A DNA stretch of 64,000 nt from Pseudomonadota bacterium. Lineage in GTDB: Bacteria > Pseudomonadota > Alphaproteobacteria > Rhizobiales > Beijerinckiaceae. The stretch is taken from the NCBI GenBank assembly GCA_023423995.1, contig JAFAEL010000121.1, positions 1-64,000 on the forward strand, written 5' to 3'. The position numbers were made by a program, and so were the translations under genes. Shown here in pieces: positions 53,035 to 62,026 of the stretch. The notes below the pieces were generated by a model. It saw only the letters and a program-made list of their open reading frames with translations. It did no database searches and was not told where the DNA came from. The stretch's first letter is position 1. Every line of letters begins with the position of its first letter.

Positions 53035-54580
53035 GCCCAGCCGCAGGCTGCGGCCAGTATTGGTCCCGCAGCAGGCGCTTGTTGAGCTTGCCGGTGGGTG
53101 TCCGAGGCAGTTCATCAGTAAAGTCGATGCTGCGCGGGCAGGCGATCGAGGCGAGTTCGGCCCGGCAATCGGCGATCAGCTCTCGTTCGAGCTCCTCGCC
53201 CGCATCGACGCCCGGCAGCGGCTGAACGACGGCCTTGACCACCTCGCCCATGTCTTCGTCCGGAACGCCGAACACGGCGGCATCCAGGACCTTCGGATGG
53301 CTCGCCAGTAAGTCCTCGCAGGCCTGCGGATAGACGTTCACGCCGCCGCTGTTGATGACATAGGCTTTCCGATCGGTGAGGTAGAGGAACCCTTCCGCAT
53401 CGACATAGCCGACATCGCCGACCGTGGCCCAGCCTTGCGCATTGTACGCGGCAGCCGTCTTCTCCGGTTCCTCGTGGTAGGAGAAGCGTGGCCCGTCTTC
53501 GAAATGGACCGTGCCGATCTCGCCCGGCGGTTGCACCACCCCATCTTCCCCGACGATGCGCAGCTTTCCCACGACCGCGCGGCCGACCGTGCCGGGATGG
53601 GCGAGCCAGGCTGGGCTTTCGACCATCGTGAAGCCATAAGCCTCCGTCGCACCATAGTATTCGACGAGGATCGGGCCCCACCAGGAGATCATGTCGCGCT
53701 TGACCTGGATGGGGCATGGCGCGGCGGCATGGACCGCGATGCGCAGGCTCGCGAGGTTGTAGCGGGCCCGCGTCTCCGCCGGCAGCTTCAGCATACGCAC
53801 GAACATCGTCGGCACGAGTTGCGAATGCGTGATGCCGTATTGCTCGACGTGCCGGAGGAAGCTCTCGGCGTCGAAGCGGCGCTCGATCACCACCGTGCCT
53901 CCGAGCGCCACGGTCATCATGGAGAACAGCAGCGGCGCGGCGTGATAGAGCGGAGCCGGCGAGAGATAGATGGCATCGGGGCCAAGGCCGCTCACGTCAC
54001 GGCAGAGCGCCAGCTGCAGTTCCCCGACCGTGTCGATGGGCACGTCTCGGAAGACCGGCTTTATCCCCTTCGGCCGCCCGGTCGTTCCGGACGAGTAGTT
54101 CATGATGTAGCCGGCGCGCTCGTCCGCAATCGGCCGCGGGGGCATCGCGTTCGCGGCCTCCTCGTAGGAGCCGAAACCGGGGATGCCGCCACCGACCGCG
54201 AGACGGTGCAGGCTTTCCGGCAGGTCGGGCAGGATCGCTCCCGCCATGTCTGCCTGGCCGCTGCCGACGACGAGAAGCTTGGCGCCGCAATTGCCGACGA
54301 CATACGAGACTTCTCCGGGCCGCAGATGCGTGCTGATCGGCGTGCAATAGAGGCCGGCCCGCTGCGCTCCCCAGCATAGGACGAGCAGTTCCAGCCGGTT
54401 TTCCATCAGGATGGCGATGTGATCGCCGATCCCGATGCCGAGCGACCGGAAGAGCTGCGCAGCCTGGTTCGATGCCTCGTCGAGCTCGCGGTAGGTCAGC
54501 GTCTCGTCGGCGTCGGCGTCGGCGATGCGGTACGCGATCTTGTCGGGATGTCTCGCGACGTGTTGCGATGGGTGCGGCAT
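53015..54580 (-). CDS. AMP-dependent acyl-CoA ligase
   Basis: 521 residues. P-loop IMNYSSGTTGRPKGIK (near residue 165), YYGATEAYGFTMV (near 312), LTDRKAYVINSGGVNVYPQ (near 408) and DELPRTPTGKLNKRLL at the end. Similar in sequence and layout to the ligase at 49.7-51.2 kb. It lies 12 bp after the binding-protein gene, in a minus-strand operon: quinone-oxidoreductase-like, enoyl-CoA hydratase, hydroxyacyl-CoA dehydrogenase, binding protein, ligase. It is expected to activate the acid imported with the help of the binding protein. Confidence 0.88.
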   Translation of the reverse strand: MPHPSQHVARHPDKIAYRIADADADETLTYRELDEASNQAAQLFRSLGIGIGDHIAILMENRLELLVLCWGAQRAGLYCTPISTHLRPGEVSYVVGNCGAKLLVVGSGQADMAGAILPDLPESLHRLAVGGGIPGFGSYEEAANAMPPRPIADERAGYIMNYSSGTTGRPKGIKPVFRDVPIDTVGELQLALCRDVSGLGPDAIYLSPAPLYHAAPLLFSMMTVALGGTVVIERRFDAESFLRHVEQYGITHSQLVPTMFVRMLKLPAETRARYNLASLRIAVHAAAPCPIQVKRDMISWWGPILVEYYGATEAYGFTMVESPAWLAHPGTVGRAVVGKLRIVGEDGVVQPPGEIGTVHFEDGPRFSYHEEPEKTAAAYNAQGWATVGDVGYVDAEGFLYLTDRKAYVINSGGVNVYPQACEDLLASHPKVLDAAVFGVPDEDMGEVVKAVVQPLPGVDAGEELERELIADCRAELASIACPRSIDFTDELPRTPTGKLNKRLLRDQYWPQPAAGLTASAR

Positions 54581-54592
54581 CGCCGCAGCCGC

Positions 54593-55813
54593 CTACTGAG
54601 CCGGGTCCAGATGCTTGCAGCCGCCCTCCGCGATCGGGCGCACCAGTTCGGCTCCCTTCACTGTCTGACGGATGCTCAGCAGGTCCCACTCGGATTTGAC
54701 GTCCTTAGGCGCCTTCACCTCGGCCAGCATCATGTCGTTCTGCAACCGGCCGTCCGGCCTGATCCTGGCGCCCCGCCCGATGAAGTCGTCGACCGGCAGC
54801 TCCTTCATCTTGCGCATCACGTCGAGGCCCTTGTCGCTCTTCGCGGCCTCGACCGCCTTGAGGTAGTGGCGCACGGCGCTGTAGACGCCGGCCTGGTTCT
54901 GCGTGGGCATGCGGCCGTTCTGGAGCGCCGCGTACTTCTTAGCAAAGGCGCGGCTCGCCTCGTCATGGTCCCAGTAATAGGCCGTCAGGTATTGCAGGCC
55001 CTGGGCGGCGTCCGCCCCGACTGCCTTTACCGAGGTGAGATAGAAGATCAGAACCGCGAGCTTCTGGCCGGCCTTCGTGATGCCGAATTCGCTCGCCTGC
55101 TTGATTGCGTTGGGCGTGTCCTGCCCGGCATTGGCGAGCGCAACGATCTTGGCCTTCGAGGCCTGGGCCTGGAGGAGGTATGAACTGAAGTCCGGCGTCG
55201 AGACGGGATGGAGCACCGACCCGATGATTGCGCCGCCGAGCGAGGCCAGGATCTTGCCGACCTCCTCCTGGATGGCCTTGCCGAAAGCATAGTCGGCCGT
55301 CACGAAGTACCAGGTCTTGCCGCCGTCCTGGAACACCGCCCGGGTCAGGCCCTGTGCGAGCGCATAGGTGTCGTAGATCCACAGAGCGCCGACCGGCGAA
55401 CACGCCTTGCCGTAGAGATCGGCATGGGCCGAGCCAACGTGGAGCACGACCTTCCCGCGCTCGCGACCGATCTCCTGCACGGCCAGCGACACCGCGGAAT
55501 TGGCGAGATCCGCGATCACGTCGAAGCCGCGCTCGTCATAGAGCTGGCGGGCCTGCGTCGCGGCGATGTCGGCCTTGTTCTGGTGATCGATCGGCACGAG
55601 TTCGATCCGCGCGCCCGCGACCTTGCCGCCGAACTCGTCGATCGCGACCTGCGCGGCCGATACCGAGCCGAGCCCCGCCGGGTCGGAATACTGGCCGGAC
55701 TGGTCGTTCATCACGGCGATCCGCACGACATTGTCGGAGATCTGCGCCGTGGCTCCGCCGGCCCAGCCGAGCGCCAAGCCCAAGGCCAGTGTACCCAACC
55801 TCAACCCAGACAT
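54593..55813 (-). CDS. ABC transporter substrate-binding protein, branched-chain amino acid (LivK) type, copy 2
   Basis: 406 residues from the ATG at 55813 (MSGLRLGTLALGLALGWAGG). GGGAGG lies 7 nt upstream of this codon; the two ATGs further up overlap the Shine-Dalgarno and are unlikely. Signal peptide cleaved after ATA. The mature type-1 binding fold (VRIAVMNDQSGQYSDPAG) is paralogous to copy 1 at 42.9 kb, with shared segments such as SSYLLQAQASKAK. No Liv permease or ATPase nearby. Sits between the hydroxyacyl-CoA dehydrogenase and the ligase (46 bp and 12 bp), so it likely binds the compound this operon degrades. Confidence 0.87.
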   Translation of the reverse strand: MSGLRLGTLALGLALGWAGGATAQISDNVVRIAVMNDQSGQYSDPAGLGSVSAAQVAIDEFGGKVAGARIELVPIDHQNKADIAATQARQLYDERGFDVIADLANSAVSLAVQEIGRERGKVVLHVGSAHADLYGKACSPVGALWIYDTYALAQGLTRAVFQDGGKTWYFVTADYAFGKAIQEEVGKILASLGGAIIGSVLHPVSTPDFSSYLLQAQASKAKIVALANAGQDTPNAIKQASEFGITKAGQKLAVLIFYLTSVKAVGADAAQGLQYLTAYYWDHDEASRAFAKKYAALQNGRMPTQNQAGVYSAVRHYLKAVEAAKSDKGLDVMRKMKELPVDDFIGRGARIRPDGRLQNDMMLAEVKAPKDVKSEWDLLSIRQTVKGAELVRPIAEGGCKHLDPAQ

Positions 55814-55859
55814 CGGCATTCCTCCCATTGTGACTTGTCCGGCGGGCTTCTCGTCCCGC

Positions 55860-56765
55860 TCAGATCACGTTCCGCAGTCCCGATCCCGGCACCTTCTTGC
55901 CGTCGCGATATTCGTAGACGCCGCGGCCAACCTTGCGCCCGAGGCGGCCCGCTTTGACCATCTTGGTGATCAGCGGGCAGGGCCGGAACTTCTCGCCAAG
56001 CGTCTTGTGCAGATAATTCAGCACCGCCAGCCGTGTGTCCCATCCCGTGAGGTCCCCGAGCTCGAGGGGACCCATCGGGTGGTTGAAGCCGAGCCGCATG
56101 GCCGTATCGATGTCCTCGGCCGTCGCGGTACCTTCCAGCAGCATCCACATGGCCTCGTTGCCGGCCATTGCGGACATCCGGCTCGTCGTCAGCCCGGGCG
56201 TTTCGTTGACCAGGATGGAAGTCTTGCCGATCGCCTCGCACCAGGCCTGCATGCCGGCGATGGTGGCAGCCGACGTCTCGATCCCCCGGACGATCTCGAC
56301 CAGCTTCATCTTGTGCACGGGGTTGAAGAAATGCATCCCGATCACCCGGCCGGGATCGGCCGTGAAGGCCGCGATCTCCGTGATGCTGAGGGCCGAGGTG
56401 TTGGTGGCCAGGATCGCATCGCGCGGCAAGATCGGATCGACCCGGCGCACGATGTCGGTCTTGATCGCGAGGTCTTCCGATGCTGTCTCCACCAGCAGCT
56501 CGGCATCGCGGGCCGCTCCCTCGAGATCGCTCGTCGTCGAGAGGAGCTCGCGCACCGCGTCGGCCTTGCCGGAATCGAGCTTGCCGAGCTTGATGCCGTC
56601 CTGAACGATGCCGTGGATGTTCTCGGCGGCCTTGGCGGCCGCCTCCGGCCGCACGTCCATCAGGACCGTACGATGCCCTGTCGTCGCGAAGGCATGGGCG
56701 ATGCCGGTCCCCATCAATCCGGCCCCGACCACCACGACCCGCCGCGGTTGCGTACCCTGCGCCAT
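55860..56765 (-). CDS. 3-hydroxyacyl-CoA dehydrogenase (FadB2/Hbd-like)
   Basis: 301 residues. NAD motif VVVGAGLMGTGIAHAF at 11-26, NTSALSITEI and the catalytic HFFNPVHKMKLVEIV (near 145), then the C-terminal domain with GFNHPMGPLELGDLTG (near 228). Complete single-function enzyme oxidising a 3-hydroxyacyl-CoA with NAD. It starts 11 bp after the enoyl-CoA hydratase, giving the classical hydration-oxidation pair, and precedes the binding protein and ligase of the same operon. Confidence 0.92.
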   Translation of the reverse strand: MAQGTQPRRVVVVGAGLMGTGIAHAFATTGHRTVLMDVRPEAAAKAAENIHGIVQDGIKLGKLDSGKADAVRELLSTTSDLEGAARDAELLVETASEDLAIKTDIVRRVDPILPRDAILATNTSALSITEIAAFTADPGRVIGMHFFNPVHKMKLVEIVRGIETSAATIAGMQAWCEAIGKTSILVNETPGLTTSRMSAMAGNEAMWMLLEGTATAEDIDTAMRLGFNHPMGPLELGDLTGWDTRLAVLNYLHKTLGEKFRPCPLITKMVKAGRLGRKVGRGVYEYRDGKKVPGSGLRNVI

Positions 56766-56776
56766 TGCGCTTCTCC

Positions 56777-57568
56777 TCAGCGGCCGGTGAAGTTCGGCGC
56801 GCGCTTTTCCTTGAAGGCCTTGGCGGCCTCGACGCGGTCCTCCGTCGAGAGCAGGAGGGCGAAGAGGTCGCGTTCGTGCTGCAGGGCAGCGCCCAGGCTC
56901 ATCGACGCCCCGGAACGCGCCGCCTCCTTGACGTAGCTCGCGGCGACCGGCGGCTTCGACGCGATCACCTCCGCGATGCGCATCGCCTCCGCGAAGAGCG
57001 TGTCCGCATCCGGAAAGACGCGCGATACCAGGCCGATCCGATGAGCCTCGGCGGCATCGATCCGCTCACCCGTCAGCATCATGTCGAGTGCCTGCCCGAG
57101 GCCGACCAGCCGTGGAAGACGCTGCGTGCCGCCGGCCCCGGGGATGAGGCCGAGATTGACCTCCGGCAGCGCCAGCTTGGCGTCCGCGGACGCAAACCGC
57201 AGATCACAGGCCAGCGCGATCTCGAGGCCGCCGCCGAAGCAGATGCCGTGGATGGCTGCGATGATCGGCTTCGAGAAGCGCTCCAGCGACTCGACATAGG
57301 CGCCGTGCGCCATGCGGTGGCGGGCCTGCGTCACAGTCTCGTCGGCCCGGAATTCCTTGATGTCCGCTCCGGCACAGAAGCCGCGGGGCCCCGCTCCCCG
57401 CAGCACGACGGCGCGGACCGCAGGATCGTGCTCGAACGAGGCGAGCGCCTCGGGCAACGCCCGGCGGATCTCGTTGTTGATGGCGTTCAGCGAATCGGGG
57501 CGGTTCAGCGTCAGCAACGCCACGGCGCCTGCGCGTTCGATCAACAGGGCCGGGTCCTGCGTTGCCAC
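56777..57568 (-). CDS. Enoyl-CoA hydratase/isomerase family protein
   Basis: 263 residues from a GTG at 57568 with GGGGAGGA upstream; the ATG at 57643 precedes non-family residues. Crotonase fold: RGAGPRGFCAGADIKEF (near 58), both catalytic glutamates in FGGGLEIALACD (near 108) and LPEVNLGLIPGAGGTQ (near 130). It hydrates a trans-2-enoyl-CoA. First of the pair with the hydroxyacyl-CoA dehydrogenase; 84 bp downstream of the quinone oxidoreductase-like gene. Confidence 0.9.
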   Translation of the reverse strand: MATQDPALLIERAGAVALLTLNRPDSLNAINNEIRRALPEALASFEHDPAVRAVVLRGAGPRGFCAGADIKEFRADETVTQARHRMAHGAYVESLERFSKPIIAAIHGICFGGGLEIALACDLRFASADAKLALPEVNLGLIPGAGGTQRLPRLVGLGQALDMMLTGERIDAAEAHRIGLVSRVFPDADTLFAEAMRIAEVIASKPPVAASYVKEAARSGASMSLGAALQHERDLFALLLSTEDRVEAAKAFKEKRAPNFTGR

Positions 57569-57652
57569 GCGTCTTGTCCTCCCCGCTGGCCTCGTGCGGG
57601 CCAGCTGCCGGGCCAAGCTAGGACCGCGTCCAGTGCCCCGCAAGAAAATTCT

Positions 57653-58654
57653 TCACTGAAGATTGTTTTTGGAAAAGGCCCCGTCCAGCACGATCACAGG
57701 CTTGCCGATGCTGGCCCGCCGGCGCAGTTGCGCGAGCACGTCCGGGAACTCGGAGAGCGCCCGGGTCGACGTCGGCGACGGCCGGATGAGCCCGTCCGCG
57801 AGGAGCCCGACGAGGCGGGCCAGCAGGCGCTCGTTGGCCTCGGGTTCGGCCTGCATGAAGCCACCCCAATCGACCCCAACGATGCTGGCCCGCTTCAGCA
57901 GCGGCAGGTTCAGCGGAATGCGGCCGATCTCGCCATCCGCGAAGCCGACCACGAGGAAGCGGCCACCGGGCCCCAGCGACCGGAAGGCGGTCTCCGACAG
58001 GCTGCCACCGACGGGATCGACGACAATGTTCACCGAACGACCGACAGCCGCGGTCAGCGCCCTACGCCAATCCGGGCGGGTGTAGTCGATAACATTGTCG
58101 GCGCCGCGCCTCAGGCAATGCGCGCGCTTCTCTTCGGTGGAAGCGGCAGCAACCACGGTGGCGCCAAGCGCCTTCGCGACATCGATGGAGGCCTCCCCGA
58201 CCGTGCCGGCCGCCCCGAGGACGAGGACGACCTCTCCCGGGCGCACGTGCCCGCAGCTCTCCAGGCTGTAGAGAGCGGTCGCGTAGGACGACAGGAAGGC
58301 TGCGCCGCTCGCCGCCGCGATGCCTTCCGGCAGCACCGCGAAATGGCCCTTGCGGGCGAGCGCGTATTCCGCGAGGCAGCCGTCGAACGCGATGCCCGCC
58401 ACGAGCCTGCCGACCAGTCCGGCATCCATCTTCGGACCGCAGGCCGCGATGCGGCCGCAGAATTCCCGTCCTGGGATCATGGGAAGCCTAGGCTTCTCCT
58501 GATACCGCCCTGCCAGCAGCACGGTATCGAAGAAGCCGACGCCGACCGCCTCGACGCGCACCAGGATCTCCTCCGGCCCCGGCTCGAGCGCCGGCACGTC
58601 CGCGAGCTCAAGCGAGGGTTCCTCCCCGAACGCCGTGCAGATCAGCGCGCGCAT
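57653..58654 (-). CDS. Medium-chain dehydrogenase/quinone oxidoreductase-like protein (zinc-free)
   Basis: 333 residues from the ATG at 58654 (MRALICTAFGEEP); the open frame upstream is not family-like. MDR fold with GroES-like N-terminus (GVGFFDTVLLAGRYQ, then GREFCG) and Rossmann motif LGAAGTVGEASIDVAKALGA (near 160). Structural zinc ligands are absent, as in NADPH:quinone/enoyl reductases. It reduces a quinone or an activated double bond with NADPH. First gene of the operon running to the ligase; divergent from an acyl-CoA dehydrogenase across 204 bp, an AT-richer promoter region. Confidence 0.85.
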   Translation of the reverse strand: MRALICTAFGEEPSLELADVPALEPGPEEILVRVEAVGVGFFDTVLLAGRYQEKPRLPMIPGREFCGRIAACGPKMDAGLVGRLVAGIAFDGCLAEYALARKGHFAVLPEGIAAASGAAFLSSYATALYSLESCGHVRPGEVVLVLGAAGTVGEASIDVAKALGATVVAAASTEEKRAHCLRRGADNVIDYTRPDWRRALTAAVGRSVNIVVDPVGGSLSETAFRSLGPGGRFLVVGFADGEIGRIPLNLPLLKRASIVGVDWGGFMQAEPEANERLLARLVGLLADGLIRPSPTSTRALSEFPDVLAQLRRRASIGKPVIVLDGAFSKNNLQ

Positions 58655-58858
58655 GTTTCCCGCCCCAGAGGTCGCGCAGGCCGCGCGCCGATTGACACGC
58701 AATAAACAATCATATGTGATGGATTCAAGAGAATGCGGCGGACGAACCATGCCGGCGCATCCGGGACGAAACGCTCCCTCGCCAGCTGGCCGGATCCGAT
58801 CGGGTGTTGCAAAGGTTGCGCCCGGTCCTGACGGCTTGGGCGGGGATGGACGGAAGAC

Positions 58859-60031
58859 ATGACCTGGCAGCTACCGGTGCTTCCCTTCTTCGACGAAACG
58901 CATCGTCGTCTCGCCGAACGCATCGCTACGTGGTGCGATGCCAATGCCGCGCTGCTCGATCAGCATCCCGACGCGGATGGGATGGAGGCGACGTGCAGGG
59001 CGATCCTGTCGAGCCTCTCGGAGGCCGGCTTCGGCGAGTATGTCGTGCCGCATGTCGTCGATGGGCGGGTCCAGCGGCCGGACGTCCGCTCGATCTGCAT
59101 CCTGCGGGAGGCAATCACCTACCGGTCGTTCCTTGCCGACACGATGTTCGTGATGCAGGGCCTCGGCACGGCGGCCCTCTGGAAGTGGCAGGACACGGAA
59201 GCGCGCGACCGCTATCTTGACGGCGCGCGGCGCGGCACGCATGTCGCGGCGCTCGCCCTCACCGAGCCCGAGACAGGCTCGGACGTTGCGGCGATCACCA
59301 CCCGGGCGGTCCGCGACGGTGACGACTACGTCATCGACGGCGCCAAGGCCTGGATCTCCAGCGCCGGCATCGCGGATCATTACGTTGTCGTGGCCCGGAC
59401 CGGCGAAGGCCCGGGCGCGAAAGGCCTTTCCGCCTTCATCCTCGATGCCGACACGCCCGGCCTCCGGGCCGGGCCCCCGGTCGAGATGATCGCACCTCAT
59501 CCGATCGGGCCGGTTGCCTTCGAGGGCTGCCGTGTGCCCGGGTCGCGCCGGATCGGCCCGGCCGGCGAGGGCTTCAAGGCTGCCATGGCGACCTTCGACA
59601 TCTTCCGCCCGACCGTTGGCGGCGCGGCGGTCGGCGCCGCCCGGCGCGCCCTGGACGAAACCATCGCACGCGTGACCACCCGGCGCCTCTTCGGCAAGAC
59701 AATGGCCGAGATGGAATCGGTTCAGGCGAAGATCGCCGACATGACGGCAGACACCGAGACAGCTGCCTTGATGGTCTATCGTGCTGCCTGGACGGCGGAT
59801 GTGGTCGGCGGGCGCGTGTCGCGGGAATCCGCGCTCGCAAAGCTGGTCGCCACCGAGGCGGCAGGCCGCGTCATCGACAGCGCGGTCCAGCTCTTCGGGG
59901 CGCTCGGTGTCGCGCGGGGCAGCGTGATCGAGCAGCTCTATCGCGACGTGCGGCCGATGCGCATCTACGAGGGCGCCTCGGAAGTCCAGAGGGTCGTGAT
60001 CGCGCGCAGCATGCTTCGCGCTCGGGCGTAA
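58859..60031 (+). CDS. Acyl-CoA dehydrogenase
   Basis: 390 residues. The substrate/FAD motifs ALTEPETGSDVAAITT (near 131) and DGAKAWISSAGIADHY, and the C-terminal MRIYEGASEVQRVVIARSM with the catalytic Glu of the IYEG type. Overall a complete enzyme that desaturates an acyl-CoA. It begins the plus-strand block acyl-CoA dehydrogenase, thiolase, SDR, enoyl-CoA hydratase, 31 bp before the thiolase. Its IYEG motif differs from the IYGG form of the enzyme at 51.9 kb, so the two are not recent duplicates. Confidence 0.9.
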   Translation: MTWQLPVLPFFDETHRRLAERIATWCDANAALLDQHPDADGMEATCRAILSSLSEAGFGEYVVPHVVDGRVQRPDVRSICILREAITYRSFLADTMFVMQGLGTAALWKWQDTEARDRYLDGARRGTHVAALALTEPETGSDVAAITTRAVRDGDDYVIDGAKAWISSAGIADHYVVVARTGEGPGAKGLSAFILDADTPGLRAGPPVEMIAPHPIGPVAFEGCRVPGSRRIGPAGEGFKAAMATFDIFRPTVGGAAVGAARRALDETIARVTTRRLFGKTMAEMESVQAKIADMTADTETAALMVYRAAWTADVVGGRVSRESALAKLVATEAAGRVIDSAVQLFGALGVARGSVIEQLYRDVRPMRIYEGASEVQRVVIARSMLRARA

Positions 60032-60062
60032 CGGCGGGGCGCTCGCCTTGGGAGGAAAATCG

Positions 60063-61244
60063 ATGAGCAGGCAGGCCGTGATCGTGGACGCGATCCGCAC
60101 GCCCATGGGGCGCGGCAAGGCCGGAGGTGCATTGTCCGAGGTGCACCCGGTGGAACTCCTGGCCGGTCTCCTGAAGGAGATCGTTGGACGCAATGATCTC
60201 GACCCCGCAACGGTCGACGATGTGATCGTCGGATGCGTCAGCCAGGTTGGCGAGCAATCCGCGACGCCAGGCCGGATGGCGCTGCTGGCGGCAGGCTTTC
60301 CGACCCACGTCCCCTCGACCACCATCGACCGCAAATGCGGTTCCAGCCAGCAGGCGATCCACTTCGCCGCGCAAGGGATCGCGGCAGGCGCGTACGACAT
60401 CGTCATCGCGGGCGGAATCGAATCCATGAGCCGCATCCCGATGGGCAGCGCGCGCATGGGTCAGGATCCATTCGGCCCGAAGGTCAACGAGCGGTTCGCA
60501 CCGGGTCTCGTCTCGCAGGGCATCTCGGCCGAACTCGTGGCGAGTCGCTGGGGCTTCGACCGCGAGGACCTCGACCGCTACGCCGCTCGTTCCCACGATC
60601 TCGCCGCGAGGGCCCGCGAGGGGGGCGGCTTCAGTCAGGAGATCGTGCCGGTTTCGGTGAACGGCCGGGACGTGTCGTCGGACGAGACGATCCGGCCGGG
60701 AACCACCGTCGACGCGCTCGGTCAGCTGAAGGTTTCGTTCCGCACGGACGCCGCAGCCGAGCGCTTTCCGGAGATCGGCTGGCACGTCACGGCCGGAAAC
60801 TCCTCGCAAATCACCGACGGCGCCGCCGTACTGCTGATCATGAGCGAGGAGGCCGCAAAGCGCGTCGGGCTCAAGCCGCGCGCCCGCTTCGTGGCGTACG
60901 ACGTCTGTGGCGATGACCCGCTCCTGATGCTCACGGCCCCAATTCCGGCCACGCAGCGCATCCTGAAGAAGAGCGGGATGAAGCTCGGCGATATCGAGCA
61001 CTACGAAGTCAACGAGGCCTTCGCTCCGGTTCCGCTCGCCTGGGCCAAAGAGCTCGGCGCGGATCCCGAGCGCCTCAATCCACGCGGCGGCGCGATCGCG
61101 CTCGGCCACCCGCTCGGCGCCTCAGGCGCGCGGCTCATGACCACGATGCTGCATGCGCTCGAGCAGACGGGCGGGCGCTACGGTCTCCAGACCATGTGCG
61201 AGGCCGGCGGTATGGCGAACGCCACCATCATCGAGAGGCTCTGA
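60063..61244 (+). CDS. Acetyl-CoA acyltransferase (thiolase)
   Basis: 393 residues from the ATG at 60063, 7 nt after GGAGG; a TTG at 60048 is unlikely. Active-site residues are in place: nucleophile Cys92 in TTIDRKCGSSQQ, His349 in GHPLGASGARL, Cys379 in MCEAGGMANA. It splits a 3-ketoacyl-CoA into acetyl-CoA and a shortened acyl-CoA, the last beta-oxidation step, complementing the dehydrogenase and hydratase genes around it. 11 bp before the next SDR. Confidence 0.94.
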   Translation: MSRQAVIVDAIRTPMGRGKAGGALSEVHPVELLAGLLKEIVGRNDLDPATVDDVIVGCVSQVGEQSATPGRMALLAAGFPTHVPSTTIDRKCGSSQQAIHFAAQGIAAGAYDIVIAGGIESMSRIPMGSARMGQDPFGPKVNERFAPGLVSQGISAELVASRWGFDREDLDRYAARSHDLAARAREGGGFSQEIVPVSVNGRDVSSDETIRPGTTVDALGQLKVSFRTDAAAERFPEIGWHVTAGNSSQITDGAAVLLIMSEEAAKRVGLKPRARFVAYDVCGDDPLLMLTAPIPATQRILKKSGMKLGDIEHYEVNEAFAPVPLAWAKELGADPERLNPRGGAIALGHPLGASGARLMTTMLHALEQTGGRYGLQTMCEAGGMANATIIERL

Positions 61245-61255
61245 GGACACTCACC

Positions 61256-62020
61256 ATGGATGTTTCCGGCATCACCGCACTCGTCACCGGCGGAGCCTCG
61301 GGCCTTGGTCGCGCTTCGGCCGAGCGCCTGCTGAAGCTTGGCGCGAAAGTGGTGATCCTCGATCTGCCGGGCTCGCCCGGCGAGGAGGTCGCGCGGGAAC
61401 TCGGGCCTTCGGCCCGCTTCGCCGCGGCCGATGCGACCGACCCGGATGGCGTCGCGCGGGCCGTGGCGGCGGCCGAGGAGTTCGGCCCGCTCCGCGCAGT
61501 GATCCATTGCGCCGGCCGGGGCGGCCCGGTGCGAGTCGTCGACCGGGACGGGAACCCCGGCTCGCTGGAGCAGTACGAAGCAATCATCCGCATCAACCTC
61601 ATCGGCAGCTTCAACGTCCTGCGGCTCACGGCAGCCAGCATGGCGAAGAACGAGCCGCTCGGCGAGGAGCGCGGCGTCGTGGTGATGACGGCTTCGATCG
61701 CCGCGTACGAAGGCCAGATCGGCCAGATCCCCTACGCGTCCTCGAAGGCTGGCATCGTCGGAATGACGCTCGTCGCGGCGCGTGACCTCGCGAGCCGCGG
61801 CATCCGCGTCTGCACCATCGCGCCGGGTGTGTTCGACACGCCGATCCTCGCCCGCGTGAAGCCCGAGGTGAAGGCGGCGCTCGGCGCATCGGTGCCGAAC
61901 CCGCCGCGCCTTGGCCAGCCGCACGAATTCGCGCTGCTGGCGAGCCACATCGTCGAGAACCCGATGCTCAACGGCGAGACGATCCGTCTCGACGGCGCGC
62001 TGCGCATGACGCCGCGCTGA
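61256..62020 (+). CDS. SDR family oxidoreductase (3-hydroxyacyl-CoA dehydrogenase type II-like)
   Basis: 254 residues from the ATG at 61256 (MDVSGITALVTGG). Cofactor motif TGGASGLG (about 11-18), CAGRGGPV in place of NNAG, and catalytic YASSKAG (near 163). The sequence (LKLGAKVVILDLPGS, then ILARVKPEVKAAL) is like human HSD10-type 3-hydroxyacyl-CoA/2-methyl-3-hydroxybutyryl-CoA dehydrogenases. It lies directly between thiolase (11 bp) and enoyl-CoA hydratase (6 bp), which fits a 3-hydroxyacyl-CoA oxidation step. Confidence 0.85.
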   Translation: MDVSGITALVTGGASGLGRASAERLLKLGAKVVILDLPGSPGEEVARELGPSARFAAADATDPDGVARAVAAAEEFGPLRAVIHCAGRGGPVRVVDRDGNPGSLEQYEAIIRINLIGSFNVLRLTAASMAKNEPLGEERGVVVMTASIAAYEGQIGQIPYASSKAGIVGMTLVAARDLASRGIRVCTIAPGVFDTPILARVKPEVKAALGASVPNPPRLGQPHEFALLASHIVENPMLNGETIRLDGALRMTPR

Positions 62021-62026
62021 ACCGCC

